Position numbers and translations under genes: made by a program
Part shown: piece by piece, positions 18,158 to 26,776 of the stretch
How the letters are laid out: each line of letters starts with the position of its first letter
Numbering within the stretch: position 1 is the stretch's first letter
Virus record (IMG/VR): IMGVR_UViG_3300027759_000131
Location: 1 to 48,032 of that record
Strand: one strand, 5' to 3'
DNA length: 48,032 nucleotides
Source: a virus
Notes under the pieces: model-generated
What the model was told of the DNA's origin: nothing
Database searches by the model: none
What the model saw: only the letters and a program-made list of their open reading frames with translations

Positions 18158-19029
18158 AATATCAAATGCACGAAAACGGTTGGACTGTCATTGTAAGTGA
18201 TTTTGATTTTAATTATGCTACTAAAGAAGATATAGATCTAATATCTAGATTAATTGCCAAGTACACAATAGTAGTTGTAAAAAATCAACAACTATCTTTA
18301 GAAGATGAAATACGTGTGTGTCATATGTTTAAAGATCCAGAGCCAGCTTTTAAACCAACTGAAGGTAGTTTTAAAAGATCAGCGGCCGATTTAAAAATTG
18401 ATCCAACTGGTTTAATTTGCCGAGTCACTGGAGAAAAAAACGAAGACGGTGAAACTGGTATTGCTGGTCATGCTAGCGAAATGGCGTGGCATAATAACAT
18501 GCCATACGAACCAACCCGTAGGTCAATTGTATGGCTGTATGCTGTGCGCGGGTCTAACGGATCAAGAACTAGTTGGAATAATACTATATTAGCATATAAC
18601 GACTTAGACCAAGAAACTAAAAATAAATTTAAAGAACTTAAATGTATATATTTTAGTGGAATTAATCTTGCTAACGAGTATGTTAGCACAGGCAACGCAG
18701 AAGATGAAAACAAACAAGTAATTGAAACATTCACTCCGCCTTTAGTTTATACAAATAACGCCAATCAAACAGGACTTTATTTTTCACCGTACTTACTAGA
18801 AAGATTTGTAGGGTTAACTAAAGAAGAAACTAAAGCAATTGCTGATCCGTTATTTGAATACGTAATACAAGACAAGTATTGTTATCATCACGATTGGCAA
18901 GACGGTGATGTTGTAATATCAGAACAGTGGTTGGGCATACATAAGCGTTGGCCGTTTGAACAAATTGAAAAACGTATGTTACACCGTGCGGCTTTTGAAT
19001 TTACCGACCAAGATTATACTAACCTGTAA
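18154..19029 (+). CDS. TauD/TfdA-like dioxygenase, tandem copy 4 (HxN variant)
   Basis: The most diverged copy, with 291 residues. AWHNNMPYEPTRRSIVWLYAV keeps HxN, EQWLGIHKRW keeps the distal His with K/R, and DPLFEYVIQDKYCYHHDWQDGD keeps the family segment. Its end overlaps by 11 nt the converging SDR-like gene. Conservation of HxN through four diverged copies argues that the Asn is selected, not a sequencing error. Confidence 0.8.
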   Translation: MKYQMHENGWTVIVSDFDFNYATKEDIDLISRLIAKYTIVVVKNQQLSLEDEIRVCHMFKDPEPAFKPTEGSFKRSAADLKIDPTGLICRVTGEKNEDGETGIAGHASEMAWHNNMPYEPTRRSIVWLYAVRGSNGSRTSWNNTILAYNDLDQETKNKFKELKCIYFSGINLANEYVSTGNAEDENKQVIETFTPPLVYTNNANQTGLYFSPYLLERFVGLTKEETKAIADPLFEYVIQDKYCYHHDWQDGDVVISEQWLGIHKRWPFEQIEKRMLHRAAFEFTDQDYTNL

Positions 19030-19597
19030 ACTGAGATTCTAACCCTTTGCGTTTTAAATCGTACCAATTTCTAATAGTGTCGTTCATTTGCTCAACACCA
19101 ATTACTGGTACTTGAAAAGGTGCTTCCACAATCCATTTAATAGCAGTCGCTATATGTGCAGGGTCCATTGTAGTTTTTAAACCTAAAGGTTTGGCTGAAG
19201 ACTTAAATCCGCCTACAGTTACATGTGTAACTTTAAATCGTTCATCAGTTAGACTTAACCCTAATTCTTTTAAATCATTCGATTCTTTATATTTGCTAGG
19301 ATTTGCTGGAAGCCATTTAGCATACTCGTCTATACTTCCAATATTAAACACATGGCCTTCTGCCCATACTTCTCGAGCTATAGTTAATACAGTTGCTTGC
19401 AAACCATTCTTAACGTATGCATTGTTTACAATTACATTGTAGTCTGTTAAAATAGATTTTAATCTAGATAAACCGTCTTCTGTTGATAAATCATATCCGT
19501 TAGATCGACTTACAAAAGTACTGTTAGGAAATAGTTTTTTAATTTCCATAGCAATGCCTATGTGTTCTGGATTTCCAGTACAAAGTACTTTAAACAT
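19019..19597 (-). CDS. SDR-like NAD(P)-binding protein
   Basis: The 192-residue protein starts FKVLCTGNPEHIGIAMEIKK, a Rossmann beta-alpha start with the order of a short-chain dehydrogenase, followed by VIVNNAYVKNG (NNA(G)-like motif) and VFNIGSIDEYAKWLPANPSKYKES with Ser, Tyr and Lys in catalytic-like order. The glycine loop TGNPEHIG is atypical, so the cofactor may differ or the protein may be degenerate. Last gene of a minus-strand operon with a kinase-like protein, two 2OG-fold proteins and a QueC-like protein. Confidence 0.6.
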   Translation of the reverse strand: MFKVLCTGNPEHIGIAMEIKKLFPNSTFVSRSNGYDLSTEDGLSRLKSILTDYNVIVNNAYVKNGLQATVLTIAREVWAEGHVFNIGSIDEYAKWLPANPSKYKESNDLKELGLSLTDERFKVTHVTVGGFKSSAKPLGLKTTMDPAHIATAIKWIVEAPFQVPVIGVEQMNDTIRNWYDLKRKGLESQFTG

Positions 19598-20273
19598 TTA
19601 ATGCCTTTGCAATAAAATCTGCCGGATAGTTTGTTCTAAAACTATTCCAACATAACTGATCCATTGTTTGCCAAGATTGAGGAACATTCCATTCTATACC
19701 CATGCTACTTAAATGTTTGCGTATTTCATCTTGTCTAGTGCTATAGATATGGCTTTCAACTTCTTCGATACTAATATTTGGTTCTGTTACACGGTAGGTG
19801 AAAAAGTAATTGATACTTTTTAATTTTCCATCTACTATAAAATAACTACTTGGGTGCATACTGTATTTGTGCAATCCAAGACTTTTATGGGCGTGAATTA
19901 TTTCTAACATTTGATCCTGCCAATCCGGCAATATTGTATCGTAGTTAGTCATGTCGCATCCTGCTTGTTCCCAAAAATCAGGACCGTCTATTTCTAAATA
20001 CAATTTTCTGTTATCAAGGTCAATATTTTTAATTGTAGGAACTAAGTTAGGGTAATTGTTTCTCATCTGCGTAAGGTAGTTAACTTCACGCAACCATTTT
20101 TCCTCCATTTTAGAAGGATCTACTACTTGGTTTTTTCCTTTGTGATATTCAGTATCATTATGATACCATTGCACAAAAGTTTTTTTATCTTCACTAATAA
20201 GACTAGTGTAGATTAGGTTATTACGGCATAGGCCTTGACCGGGTACGTTATTGTAGTAGTATTCGTATTTCAT
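19590..20273 (-). CDS. Kinase-like (APH/protein-kinase fold) protein, copy 1
   Basis: The 227-residue protein has an N-lobe-like WLREVNYLTQMRNNYPNLVP helix (candidate Glu partner), a hinge-like LYLEIDGPDFWEQAG, and a degenerate catalytic loop LHKYSMHPSSYFIVDGKLKSINYFF in the place of H-x-D-x5-N...DFG. The catalytic Asp is not obvious, so it may be a pseudokinase or a divergent phosphotransferase. A diverged paralogue lies at 26099-26776 in the next minus operon with the same context (2OG-fold neighbour). Confidence 0.55.
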   Translation of the reverse strand: MKYEYYYNNVPGQGLCRNNLIYTSLISEDKKTFVQWYHNDTEYHKGKNQVVDPSKMEEKWLREVNYLTQMRNNYPNLVPTIKNIDLDNRKLYLEIDGPDFWEQAGCDMTNYDTILPDWQDQMLEIIHAHKSLGLHKYSMHPSSYFIVDGKLKSINYFFTYRVTEPNISIEEVESHIYSTRQDEIRKHLSSMGIEWNVPQSWQTMDQLCWNSFRTNYPADFIAKALNV

Positions 20274-20836
20274 AATGTGCTAAACATGATAAAAGAAATG
20301 TTTTCGTTGCCCTCATTAACTATGTTAGCATAGCTTGTTTTGTCTAACATGTCAATGGTGTAAATTTTACCAACTTCTGGAACAACACTATAATGACCGT
20401 TACTGTCATATGCACGTAGCCAATTTGTTCCATTAGTTACTAGCGGTACAAAAACTCTTATATGTGGTTTAACTCCAGCAGTCCATTTACCAATATAATC
20501 GCCAGGTTCAAAGGTCATTACAAAAGATCTAAACACATTGTTAAAATTATCTTTGATCATCTTAAAGAATCCAAATACTAACGCAGTATCTTTAAAATAC
20601 TCTGGACCTTCATCATGCGGATCTATATCGCAATGATAAGGAAACGCAAGATCATTGTAAATAGTCTGCAACCCGTAACCGTGCATTGTCTTTAAACTAA
20701 AATGATCGCTAAGGCTTCTTGTATCATTGTGATCTTTTATGTAGTGCCAATGATAATGTTCGTAGTCAGTTTGTAGTTGTTTTAAATAAGCAACAGCATC
20801 TTGCGGATTATAGGTTAACTCAAGTGTTGTTATCAT
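20270..20836 (-). CDS. Aspartyl/asparaginyl hydroxylase-fold protein with degenerate iron site
   Basis: The 188-residue protein has the hydroxylase core pattern (GVKPHIRVFVPLVTNGTNWLRAYDSNG...VPEVGKIYTIDMLDKTSYANIVNEG..ISFIMF), which matches Asp/Asn beta-hydroxylases after the iron site. The expected HxD is IGKWT and the distal His position reads SYAN, so the usual ligands seem lost. It may be a non-catalytic partner, or my register may be off by one strand. ATGA-type coupling to the kinase-like gene downstream. Confidence 0.5.
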   Translation of the reverse strand: MITTLELTYNPQDAVAYLKQLQTDYEHYHWHYIKDHNDTRSLSDHFSLKTMHGYGLQTIYNDLAFPYHCDIDPHDEGPEYFKDTALVFGFFKMIKDNFNNVFRSFVMTFEPGDYIGKWTAGVKPHIRVFVPLVTNGTNWLRAYDSNGHYSVVPEVGKIYTIDMLDKTSYANIVNEGNENISFIMFSTL

Positions 20837-21421
20837 TTAGTATCCAAGTATATGCAATGTAAACTTTGGAGTCATGCCAGCGTTAATGCCAGTATGCCAT
20901 TCTTTATAATTTTTCCATTTAAAAATAGAACCTTCAGGAACATTATATATGTAATCATCTCCAATTATAAAAATATGTCCCATAGTAGGAGAACACATTG
21001 TTATGCTATAACGTTTAATTTTTCCTTTTTCTAAATATGTTTGTTCGTTGTCGTCTACGTCCCAGTGCCATGGAGCCATGTAGCCAGGATCAATACGACT
21101 AATCCACGCACGATGTACTCCTGTTAAACGTAAGTAATTAGCCACGTCATTGACTAGATCTTGTTTAAAATCTTTGCCTGGGTAATAGTTAATCCACTGC
21201 ATAGAATTGGTGTTAAACTTGGCATCTTTCCACATTTTATTAATATCTGCATAGCCAGGGTCGTCTTGGTGTGCTGTTAACCCAGCCATTACATCGGTAC
21301 CAGGATTGTTAATTAGTTCCTGTGTAAGATTGATTAAATTATGTCTGTAATAGTATCCTAAGTAAATGGTACTTTTAAGACTAGTTAGCAATCGTTTGTC
21401 AAATACAGATGTTGTAATCAT
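20837..21421 (-). CDS. 2OG-Fe(II) oxygenase/cupin-like protein
   Basis: The start at 21421 overlaps the upstream stop as ATGA and gives 194 residues (MITTSVFDKRLL...). APWHWDVDDNEQTY provides HxD, NYKEWHTGINAGMTPKFTLHI the distal His and a basic residue, with IKRYSITMCSPTMGHIFIIGDDY between them as in the double-stranded beta-helix. It resembles the two plus-strand oxygenases at 25076 and 25578 in pattern. Substrate unknown. Confidence 0.7.
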   Translation of the reverse strand: MITTSVFDKRLLTSLKSTIYLGYYYRHNLINLTQELINNPGTDVMAGLTAHQDDPGYADINKMWKDAKFNTNSMQWINYYPGKDFKQDLVNDVANYLRLTGVHRAWISRIDPGYMAPWHWDVDDNEQTYLEKGKIKRYSITMCSPTMGHIFIIGDDYIYNVPEGSIFKWKNYKEWHTGINAGMTPKFTLHILGY

Positions 21422-22125
21422 TCTAAGTATCCAAATGCCCACAAGCGTTCTTTACACCACCAGCAAGATCCGCAGTGTCCTTCTGTATGCGTGTCTGTTT
21501 CACAACTTCTAGTAAATGGAAACAAATCTTTTTCTATTGCTAGCTCTTTATATAACGTAGCAATACCTTGTTTAGTATAATTAATCATTGGATTATAAAC
21601 ACGGCTATCTTGCGAAAGTTTTTCTTTGTATTGGCCGTCTATAGTAAGTGCAGGATTACTACAATCAGTACCCAGCGGAATGTTTATTTCTAAACCAAAT
21701 AACGGATGCACATTATCATAATGTCTCCATTGTCTATGCCACTCAGGGCCGGGCATTCCCCAAGATGCATAAACATCATCAGGTGGAAATTTGGTTAATC
21801 CTGTGTATAAAATATCAATGTCACCCGAGTCTAAAGCATCTTTATAAATTTTAAAAATCATCTCCGGTGTTTGATGAGCCGCAGGCATCTTATGTACAAA
21901 GTAATTAGTTTTGCCTGTAAGTTCTGCACATCGTTTAACTACTTTATCAAACGCTGGTTCTAGTACAAATTGTCTTTTAGCACCGAGCAAGTTATAGATA
22001 TGTAAATCGTGCTTTATTTCTTTCATTAACAAGTATAGTATAACAGCACTATCAGCGCCGCAACTGGTACTAATACCTACTGGACCATCTCTATAAATGC
22101 CAAAATCAATATTGGCTAATTTCAT
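21418..22125 (-). CDS. QueC-like PP-loop ATPase, copy 1
   Basis: PP-loop GISTSCGADSAVILYLL near the N-terminus binds ATP pyrophosphate, and the C-terminus carries the QueC-type zinc site SCETDTHTEGHCGSCWWCKER. QueC converts 7-carboxy-7-deazaguanine to preQ0 by adenylating a carboxylate and adding ammonia. Relatives in other contexts adenylate other substrates. I prefer the second Met (22125), since it has a GAGAG site and an ATAAATA box lies just upstream of the first one (22140). It heads a minus operon. Confidence 0.75.
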   Translation of the reverse strand: MKLANIDFGIYRDGPVGISTSCGADSAVILYLLMKEIKHDLHIYNLLGAKRQFVLEPAFDKVVKRCAELTGKTNYFVHKMPAAHQTPEMIFKIYKDALDSGDIDILYTGLTKFPPDDVYASWGMPGPEWHRQWRHYDNVHPLFGLEINIPLGTDCSNPALTIDGQYKEKLSQDSRVYNPMINYTKQGIATLYKELAIEKDLFPFTRSCETDTHTEGHCGSCWWCKERLWAFGYLE

Positions 22126-22144
22126 GCTCTCTAATTTCATACAA

Positions 22145-22151
22145 TATTTAT
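22145..22151 (-). promoter_or_regulatory. Late-type promoter box, minus strand
   Basis: ATAAATA on the minus strand, 4 nt before the first possible ATG (22140) of the QueC-like gene. The partner box for the plus strand is 20 nt away at 22171. Confidence 0.5.
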
Positions 22152-22170
22152 TTAGGTGGCCGGCCCTGCC

Positions 22171-22177
22171 ATAAATA
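22171..22177 (+). promoter_or_regulatory. Late-type promoter box, plus strand
   Basis: ATAAATA 4 nt before the ATG at 22182 of the first radical SAM gene; back-to-back with the minus-strand box at 22145. Confidence 0.5.
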
Positions 22178-22181
22178 TCTG

Positions 22182-23225
22182 ATGCTAATTAAAACCCTAT
22201 CCATGTGTGAACACTGCTATAGACATATACCAGCTGAACGGTTTGAACGGGACGGCCAAGTATGGTTAGGTAAAACTTGCCCAAAACATGGCTATCATGA
22301 ATGTTTAGTTGAAATTGATTCAAATTTTTATAAAACTCACAAATACACAAAACGTAAACCTAGTTCATACTGGTTAGATATTACTAACAGATGTAATTTA
22401 GAATGTCCGCATTGTTACCAAATGCCCGATAATGAATCAAAAGACCCGGGCATAGGTTATTTGATATCCCAAGTTGAAAGCTGGCCAGATGATGGATTTC
22501 CAATCAGCTTAGTTGGTGCTGAACCAACTACTCGTAAAGACCTTGCAGATTTAATACGTGCTATTCAGGCAATACCTGGTAAGCCTAGAATGATAATGGT
22601 TGTTACCAACGGAATTAATTTAGGTAAAGAAGAATATGCTAAAAAGTTTGTAGGTATAGAAAATCTTAAATGGACTATTGGCCTTAACCATCCCGAATAT
22701 AACGGCGGGGTTATTCGTGTTAAGCAACAAGCAGGGGTAGACAACTGTGTTGCATTAGGACTTACTATTAAAAACTTTACATACACGTTGGGTAGTTTAG
22801 ATCAATTAGAATATTGTTTAAACGAAATGCAAGAATGGAACCGTTTAGGAATTTGCGACAACGCCCGTATACAAGTAGGTGTAGACATTGGACGTATTCC
22901 TGAAGACAATCCTCCTGAACTATACCTTTCACAATTAGTACACGCTACAAAAGAATTATGTAAACATAAAGGCTGGTCGTGGGAGCCTTCAGAAACTGAA
23001 GGCAATAGAACACACTACTTGGTGCGTATTAACGGACTAGTACACAGATTAATTAAATGGGTTGATGTTAAAACTATAGATTTTGAAGAAACGTTTTCAG
23101 AATCGTACGCAGACATGATTCCTACTAAACCTATGAGCCCATTACTGCATCAAGTTATACTGCGTGATAGATTTGTTAATGAAGGTCAAATGCTATTTGA
23201 TACAATACCAAAAGAGTATCTATGA
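22182..23225 (+). CDS. Radical SAM protein with N-terminal zinc-ribbon-like domain, copy 1
   Basis: The protein has CNLECPHC (Cys71, 75, 78), the CxxxCxxC [4Fe-4S] site. Before it stands CEHCYRHIPAERFERDGQVWLGKTCPKHG (Cys9, 12, 33, His36), the small metal-binding module known from Tes/MJ0619-type radical SAM enzymes, some of which act on lipids or as methylases. VGAEPT replaces the common GGEP. Start is 22182 or Met8 at 22203; neither has a clear Shine-Dalgarno, and 22182 is close to the predicted transcription start. It overlaps its paralogue by 4 nt. Confidence 0.82.
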   Translation: MLIKTLSMCEHCYRHIPAERFERDGQVWLGKTCPKHGYHECLVEIDSNFYKTHKYTKRKPSSYWLDITNRCNLECPHCYQMPDNESKDPGIGYLISQVESWPDDGFPISLVGAEPTTRKDLADLIRAIQAIPGKPRMIMVVTNGINLGKEEYAKKFVGIENLKWTIGLNHPEYNGGVIRVKQQAGVDNCVALGLTIKNFTYTLGSLDQLEYCLNEMQEWNRLGICDNARIQVGVDIGRIPEDNPPELYLSQLVHATKELCKHKGWSWEPSETEGNRTHYLVRINGLVHRLIKWVDVKTIDFEETFSESYADMIPTKPMSPLLHQVILRDRFVNEGQMLFDTIPKEYL

Positions 23226-24289
23226 ATAAATTAGAAGATACACAGTCCCTATGTGAGCATTGCTATAGACACGTTCCTGCTGTTAGGTTTGAACGTGACG
23301 GACAAATATGGCTATGGAAAAAATGTAAATGGCACGGTGAAAGCGAACACTTAGTAGAACCTGATGCTGAGTTTTATTTAAATTACAAATATCCTAGACA
23401 AGCATTAAACAGCTATCTAATAGAAGTAACTAACAAATGTAATCTAGCATGTCCTAATTGTTATCAAGAACCTGATAACATGAGCAAGGATCCAAGCATA
23501 GAATATTTGACAACATTAATATCAAGCTGGCCTGATGATGGTAAACCTGTAGCATTATGCGGGGCAGAGCCTACTGTACGCAAAGACTTAAAAGAACTAG
23601 TATTAGCCATACAAGCACTGCCAGGTAAATCCCGTAGTATAATGATACTAACTAATGGCGTGTATTTTGCAGATAGAGAATACACAGAACAATTTAAGGA
23701 TTTAAAAGATGTAATGTGGACGATTGGACTTAACCATCCAGATTATCAAGGTCGTACTGTGCGAGCCAAACAAATGGAAGGTATTAAAAATTGTACAGAC
23801 TTTGGCTTAAGAATTAAAAATGTCAGCTATACATTAGAAACAATGGATCAGTTGGAATACTGTTTAGAAGAAATACAAGAATTTGGAAATAGTATATGTG
23901 AGCAGTATCGTGTACGCTGTGGCGCCGATATTGGAAGACATCCAGGCGGCCCAAAGGTATTCCTTTCAGACTTATTAAAAGAAACTAAACTAATTTGTGA
24001 AAAGAAAGGTTGGACGTTTGAGTATAGTCCTGGCGGTGGCAATCGAGCGCATTACCCTGTGCTAATTAATGGAATGTATGTTAAAATAATACAGTGGCCC
24101 GATGTTCGAACAATTGACTTACTAGAGGTACAGACAGAAGCTATATCTGATATACTCCCCGGCAAACCGCCAAGTCCGTTAGTACATCAAGTTATACTAC
24201 GAGATCAAGCAGTTAATAAAGGACTGCCGTTATACGATACAATACCGCAGGAGTACATAGATAATTATGGCAATATTAGGAATCAATAA
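23222..24289 (+). CDS. Radical SAM protein with N-terminal zinc-ribbon-like domain, copy 2
   Basis: A full-length paralogue of the preceding gene: CEHCYRHVPAVRFERDGQIWLWKKCKWHG (Cys11, 14, 35, His38) and CNLACPNC (Cys73, 77, 80), then CGAEPTVRKDL and the shared C-terminal PSPLVHQVILRDQAVN segment. The pair may act on two related positions or form a heterodimer. The first gene ends in an ATGA overlap with this one. Its own end overlaps the 2OG oxygenase start by 23 nt. Confidence 0.82.
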   Translation: MNKLEDTQSLCEHCYRHVPAVRFERDGQIWLWKKCKWHGESEHLVEPDAEFYLNYKYPRQALNSYLIEVTNKCNLACPNCYQEPDNMSKDPSIEYLTTLISSWPDDGKPVALCGAEPTVRKDLKELVLAIQALPGKSRSIMILTNGVYFADREYTEQFKDLKDVMWTIGLNHPDYQGRTVRAKQMEGIKNCTDFGLRIKNVSYTLETMDQLEYCLEEIQEFGNSICEQYRVRCGADIGRHPGGPKVFLSDLLKETKLICEKKGWTFEYSPGGGNRAHYPVLINGMYVKIIQWPDVRTIDLLEVQTEAISDILPGKPPSPLVHQVILRDQAVNKGLPLYDTIPQEYIDNYGNIRNQ

Positions 24290-25073
24290 ACAACCGTACT
24301 TTGATATGGCTCCGCATTTAGATATGCAAGAGTTTGATAGATTGCAACCTGAGATATTGTCAGGCTTTGCTCTAGCACGACACTACGCTAAAGAAGGCAC
24401 GTGGATGAAACCAGGTTTTACTTTTGACGACATGAGCTATAAACTTAGTTGGAAACCTATCTATCAGTCTATGGATGAATTTATGGAACTGCCAAAAGAC
24501 GATCCTATATATCAAGCAGGCATGGCACTAATGCCTAACAATTTTAAAAATTTCCAAGAACGCAACGTGTTCACACGTTTCTTAAAAATGGCAATGGGTG
24601 CGTATGATCCTTACATTTATTATTACTTGTGGGAAGAAGGATCGTGGGATGACAGAACAGCGCCACGTAAACTAACACCAGAAGCACAATACTTTCCTAA
24701 CACAGTCAAGTGGGTTGAAAGTCTAGTAGGCACAGTGTTTGAAGACATTGGTCGTGTTATATTTTTTCACTGCGAAGCAGATGGTATTCCATTTGAGCAC
24801 AGGGACTTAGATGCTAATAACGGTGTTAACATAGTTAAACCGCACCGTAACGAATTTATACACATCCGTCCTAATACTAAGAAAGCTATGTACTTGTGGG
24901 ATCCAGAGAATAAAAACAAAGTGTATCTTAACACTAGAGCGGCTTGGTGGAATGACGTCGACTGGCACGGCGGTGAACGCATTATGGAACAAAGTTACAG
25001 TCTACGTATTGACGGCAAATTTACAGAAGACTTCCGCAAGGCACTGGGTATCGATCATTTAGATACCTATTAA
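24267..25073 (+). CDS. 2OG-Fe(II) oxygenase-like protein, type A copy 1
   Basis: The 268-residue protein has GIPFEHRDLD (HxD), EFIHIRPNTKKAMYLWDPENKN (central strands) and WWNDVDWHGGERIMEQSYSLRIDG (distal His and 2OG-binding Arg). A paralogue at 37266-38048 shows the same pattern (SFEHRDN, EFIHVRVNTKRPFYVY, WWNDKDTHGG, YAVRIDG), and both stand next to radical SAM genes. The start at 24267 overlaps the upstream stop but aligns with the paralogue N-terminus. Family is clear at fold level; the substrate is not. Confidence 0.75.
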   Translation: MAILGINKQPYFDMAPHLDMQEFDRLQPEILSGFALARHYAKEGTWMKPGFTFDDMSYKLSWKPIYQSMDEFMELPKDDPIYQAGMALMPNNFKNFQERNVFTRFLKMAMGAYDPYIYYYLWEEGSWDDRTAPRKLTPEAQYFPNTVKWVESLVGTVFEDIGRVIFFHCEADGIPFEHRDLDANNGVNIVKPHRNEFIHIRPNTKKAMYLWDPENKNKVYLNTRAAWWNDVDWHGGERIMEQSYSLRIDGKFTEDFRKALGIDHLDTY

Positions 25074-25075
25074 TT

Positions 25076-25576
25076 ATGATATACATCGGCAATTATAAAG
25101 ATTGGATACAGCAAGAGTGGATTGACTACTTACTAACTACTGACGGAACTCCTCGACCACAGACAACAAGTGAAAACCCTAATAGCCCAGAGTTTAGAAA
25201 AGCCGCTAGTGTAGGTTATGATTTAACTAAAATTTATTGGTACCATTACACCAATACCAATAATACATTTCCGTTACCCTTAGAACTTCCGTTTGACAAT
25301 AACCGCAATCACATTTGGTGGTTTATAAAAATGAATCCCGGAATGTTTATGCCTATGCATAAAGATCCGCATGCCGTAGAAGAAAAAAATGTTAAACGAT
25401 ATTGGATAGCATTACAGGATTATGAAGAAGGACATATACATATCAATGCTGGGCAGTTTTTATCTAATTATAAAAAAGGCGATATGTATATGTATGATGA
25501 CCCAACAGCAATACATGGTGCATGTAACATAGGTTACAACCCACGAATAGTTTTTAACTTTAGCACATACGATTAA
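25076..25576 (+). CDS. 2OG-Fe(II) oxygenase-like protein, type B copy 1
   Basis: The 166-residue protein has WWFIKMNPGMFMPMHKDPHA (HxD), RYWIALQDYEEGHIHINAGQFLSNYKKGDMYMYDDPTAIHGACN (beta-helix core and distal His) and PRIVFNFSTYD with the 2OG-binding Arg. The order and spacing are those of compact PhyH/hydroxylase-like phage oxygenases. A tandem paralogue follows with 1 nt between them. Confidence 0.78.
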   Translation: MIYIGNYKDWIQQEWIDYLLTTDGTPRPQTTSENPNSPEFRKAASVGYDLTKIYWYHYTNTNNTFPLPLELPFDNNRNHIWWFIKMNPGMFMPMHKDPHAVEEKNVKRYWIALQDYEEGHIHINAGQFLSNYKKGDMYMYDDPTAIHGACNIGYNPRIVFNFSTYD

Positions 25577-25577
25577 T

Positions 25578-26102
25578 ATGGAATATATTGGTAATTATAA
25601 AGACTGGATTACTCCAGAATTAATGAATCATCTTAAAACACGAACCGGAGACACAACTCCTGTGTGGCAACCAGATAGATGGAAAGGTCACCCAATGTTG
25701 GATGAATTTAGAGAACTGGCCCGACCGGGATTTGCGCACAAGGACCACGACTTTCAACAGTTTAATTCTTCATCCAAAGATATGCAAGATTTTAAATTTC
25801 AGCTACCTGATCTTCCTAAGCAAGGAGACCATCAACGTTGGTGGTTTATTAAATTGTTGCCAGGACAAATGCAGGCTATGCATATTGATCCGCATCTTGT
25901 AGAAGTAAAAAATCCTGTACGTTATACTATGTTTTTAGAAGATTACCACCCTGGACATATATTTGTTTGGAATGACAAATTAGCTAGTAATTACAAAGCT
26001 GGGGATGTGTTCGAGTGGAGTGATCCTATGATTGTACACGGCTGTGTAAACATTAGTTTTCAAACACGTTACACTATGCAAATCACAATGTTTGACGATT
26101 AA
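25578..26102 (+). CDS. 2OG-Fe(II) oxygenase-like protein, type B copy 2
   Basis: A paralogue of the preceding protein: MEYIGNYKDWITPELMNHL start, WWFIKLLPGQMQAMHIDPHL (HxD), RYTMFLEDYHPGHIFVWNDKLASNYKAGDVFEWSDPMIVHGCVNISFQTRYTMQI (distal His, Arg). Tandem duplication with clear divergence. It ends the plus operon and overlaps the converging kinase-like gene by 4 nt. Confidence 0.78.
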   Translation: MEYIGNYKDWITPELMNHLKTRTGDTTPVWQPDRWKGHPMLDEFRELARPGFAHKDHDFQQFNSSSKDMQDFKFQLPDLPKQGDHQRWWFIKLLPGQMQAMHIDPHLVEVKNPVRYTMFLEDYHPGHIFVWNDKLASNYKAGDVFEWSDPMIVHGCVNISFQTRYTMQITMFDD

Positions 26103-26776
26103 TATATTTTTTTAAAATACTCAGGAAATGGATTATCTGGCCAGCGTTCGTCAAGGTGATGCATAACAGTATTTTTAAAGAATACTTCAAAATTAATATT
26201 ATCACCCTCTGTAGCATTATCAAATCTAGTTGTACTATCGCCACCAATTAATTTTTCTATAATAGTGCGTGGAATTAAACTATTGCTTTTTTCTACACAA
26301 GAATAAAAATCAAAAGTTTTTAATTGTTTGTTACGGTCAAAGAAAAAACAGTGAGGGTACAATGCCATTTTATAACACTCAGCCTGTGTTAAATCCGAAA
26401 GAAATGCAAACATTTGTGTTTTCCAATCTGGATATTCTACATCGAGATTTCTACCTTCAGTCATTAAAATTCTATTGATAGTATTTGTACCATCAAATTC
26501 TACAAACACGGATCTTGTATCTACATTAACATCTAGTAATTTTGGTGCCCAATTGTATCCTTGAAACTTTGTTAAGAATTTAACTTCGCGTTCAAAAAAG
26601 AAATCTACAACTTCTTTAGTTAACCTTTTATTTTTTTGATACGGGCTATTCTCATCATATTGCATACACATGATTGTTTCCCCAGGATTAACGATTGGTG
26701 TATATAATAAGTTAGTTGTGTCCCATGTATTACCACGAGTCATCTTGTAATAGTATTTCCAGTTATCCATTATCAT
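26099..26776 (-). CDS. Kinase-like protein, copy 2
   Basis: A 225-residue paralogue of the protein at 19590-20273: FFFEREVKFLTKFQGYNWAPKLLDVNVDTRSVFVEFDGTNT matches its N-lobe and hinge, and YKMALYPHCFFFDRNKQLKTFDFYSCV its degenerate catalytic loop. As in copy 1 the catalytic Asp is not obvious. Both copies are the gene after a 2OG-fold protein on the minus strand, so gene pair and order are conserved within the cluster. Confidence 0.55.
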   Translation of the reverse strand: MIMDNWKYYYKMTRGNTWDTTNLLYTPIVNPGETIMCMQYDENSPYQKNKRLTKEVVDFFFEREVKFLTKFQGYNWAPKLLDVNVDTRSVFVEFDGTNTINRILMTEGRNLDVEYPDWKTQMFAFLSDLTQAECYKMALYPHCFFFDRNKQLKTFDFYSCVEKSNSLIPRTIIEKLIGGDSTTRFDNATEGDNINFEVFFKNTVMHHLDERWPDNPFPEYFKKIY

